Positions 56,122 to 56,859 of a stretch of 56,859 nucleotides of DNA are shown in pieces. The stretch spans positions 1 to 56,859 of the forward strand of contig CANPYE010000004.1 of NCBI GenBank assembly GCA_947588005.1, given 5' to 3'. The stretch comes from an uncultured Lachnospiraceae bacterium. GTDB taxonomy: Bacteria > Bacillota > Clostridia > Lachnospirales > Lachnospiraceae. Each line of letters starts with the position of its first letter. Position 1 is the first letter of the stretch. The notes under the pieces are model-generated. The model searched no databases and was not told the DNA's origin. It worked only from the letters and a program-made list of their open reading frames with translations. The position numbers were made by a program, and so were the translations under genes.

Positions 56122-56859
56122 ATGGAAAGAGCATACGGCACAATTAACGAGAATATGGCAAGGGCAGCCAAAAACGCCAACTCCATGAGCGATTACCGCG
56201 ATGGGAGCGCCACTGAGGAATACAGGCAGTACGTCGATCTGGTGTACGACATTGTGGAGAAGATTGCAGAGGTACGGCCCCACTTGCTGGAAAAGGCTAT
56301 CAGAATGGCGGAGCGGTACAGCCGGAAACTGGCTGATTATTACAACGCATACTACCGGAACGAGGCAAGCTGCCCGTCGATCCTGATCTCAGGAGGCGGC
56401 AATTTCCCGGTTCGGAAAAAAGAGCGGCAGAACAGCCGGAGGGAAACGCTGATGAATGAGTGGCACTATCTCTCCGGGTACGCGGAGAGGATCAGGAGCC
56501 TGCTGACAATGGAGCAGCCGATCCTCTCCAGCGACGAAAACGCGATTGAGGCTCTGGAGGAAAAGCTGGCCGATCTGACGGCCACGCAGGAAAGAATGAA
56601 AGCGGCGAATAAGGCAATCCGCATGAAAGATGTGGAGGAGGGCAACGGTGTACTGGCGTCCCTGGGGTTCAGCGAGGAGGAGATCGAAAGTCTGAGGACG
56701 CCGGACATCTGCGGGAGAATCGGTTTCCCGGATTACGAGCTCTCCAATAACAACGCCAATATCCACCGCGTAAGCGGGCGACTGGAAAGCCTGAAAAAGG
56801 TAAAAGAGGCCGGCGACAAACAGACGGAATGTGAGTTTTGCAAAATCGTCGAGGACACG
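56122..56859 (+). CDS. Mobile-element protein, cut off by the window end
   Basis: The frame is open from ATG 56122 (GGAGGC upstream) to the last base, giving at least 246 residues. An N-terminal helical domain (YRQYVDLVYDIVEKIAEVRP) is followed by FPVRKKERQNSRRETLMNEW and a coiled segment (ALEEKLADLTATQERMKAAN). GRIGFPDYELSNNNANIHRV then leads to CEFC near the window end. This plan is common in clostridial phage, plasmid and ICE proteins of unknown function. The 3' end is outside the window. Confidence 0.75.
   Translation, partial: MERAYGTINENMARAAKNANSMSDYRDGSATEEYRQYVDLVYDIVEKIAEVRPHLLEKAIRMAERYSRKLADYYNAYYRNEASCPSILISGGGNFPVRKKERQNSRRETLMNEWHYLSGYAERIRSLLTMEQPILSSDENAIEALEEKLADLTATQERMKAANKAIRMKDVEEGNGVLASLGFSEEEIESLRTPDICGRIGFPDYELSNNNANIHRVSGRLESLKKVKEAGDKQTECEFCKIVEDT

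Overview
The window starts in the chromosome of a Firmicute, most likely a gut Clostridium/Lachnospiraceae relative. This rests on a DUF5688-family gene, GC-rich host genes and the phage families present, and is an inference. Host DNA fills about 1-4840: the 3' two thirds of uvrB, a DUF5688 gene, tRNA-Arg(CCG), a membrane-anchored protein and queA, with two blocks of short tandem repeats between them. About 40 bp after queA a large, apparently complete siphovirus-type prophage begins. It continues past the right edge of the window, and its right attachment site is not visible.

Left arm (4.86-18.0 kb): large serine integrase and CI-like repressor face left. A divergent operator/promoter then drives a rightward early operon of Cro-like and XRE regulators, a SleB-like wall hydrolase, RecT, DUF1351, a DUF3799-like nuclease, replisome organiser, DnaC-like loader, MazG-like, RusA, an HD protein and an ArpU-like late regulator. 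From 18.1 to 21.2 kb lie a candidate structured RNA with its own promoter and terminator, then a cargo block: ParB-like, TAGT-like glycosyltransferase, short UDP-glucose-dehydrogenase-like enzyme, and a stand-alone RarA C-terminal-like protein.

Morphogenesis (21.2-39.4 kb): TerS, TerL, portal, minor head protein, scaffold, capsid, head-tail completion proteins, tail tube, chaperones, tape measure, Dit, Gp37-like and baseplate proteins. The capsid and tail-tube genes each end at A AAA AAA G just before the stop. Each is followed in the -1 frame by an open 129-codon extension, and the two extensions are homologous. This predicts programmed -1 frameshifting that displays sibling domains on both head and tail.

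Diversity-generating retroelement (39.4-42.8 kb): a C-type-lectin-like target gene with a 3' variable repeat, a hairpin, an Avd-like gene, a template repeat 917 bp downstream, and a DGR-type reverse transcriptase. Of 18 VR/TR differences, 17 fall at template adenines, and 13 of 14 AAY template codons have changed. This is a strong mutagenic-retrohoming signature at the tail tip.

Lysis (42.7-46.7 kb) contains a CmpB-like membrane protein, holin and multidomain endolysin. An 840-bp non-coding stretch with inverted repeats follows. The right arm (47.5-56.9 kb) is about 25 tightly packed small genes related to mobile-element cargo. They lie behind two identical 96-bp promoter segments whose operator closely matches the one in the immunity region, so this arm is probably controlled by the phage repressor.
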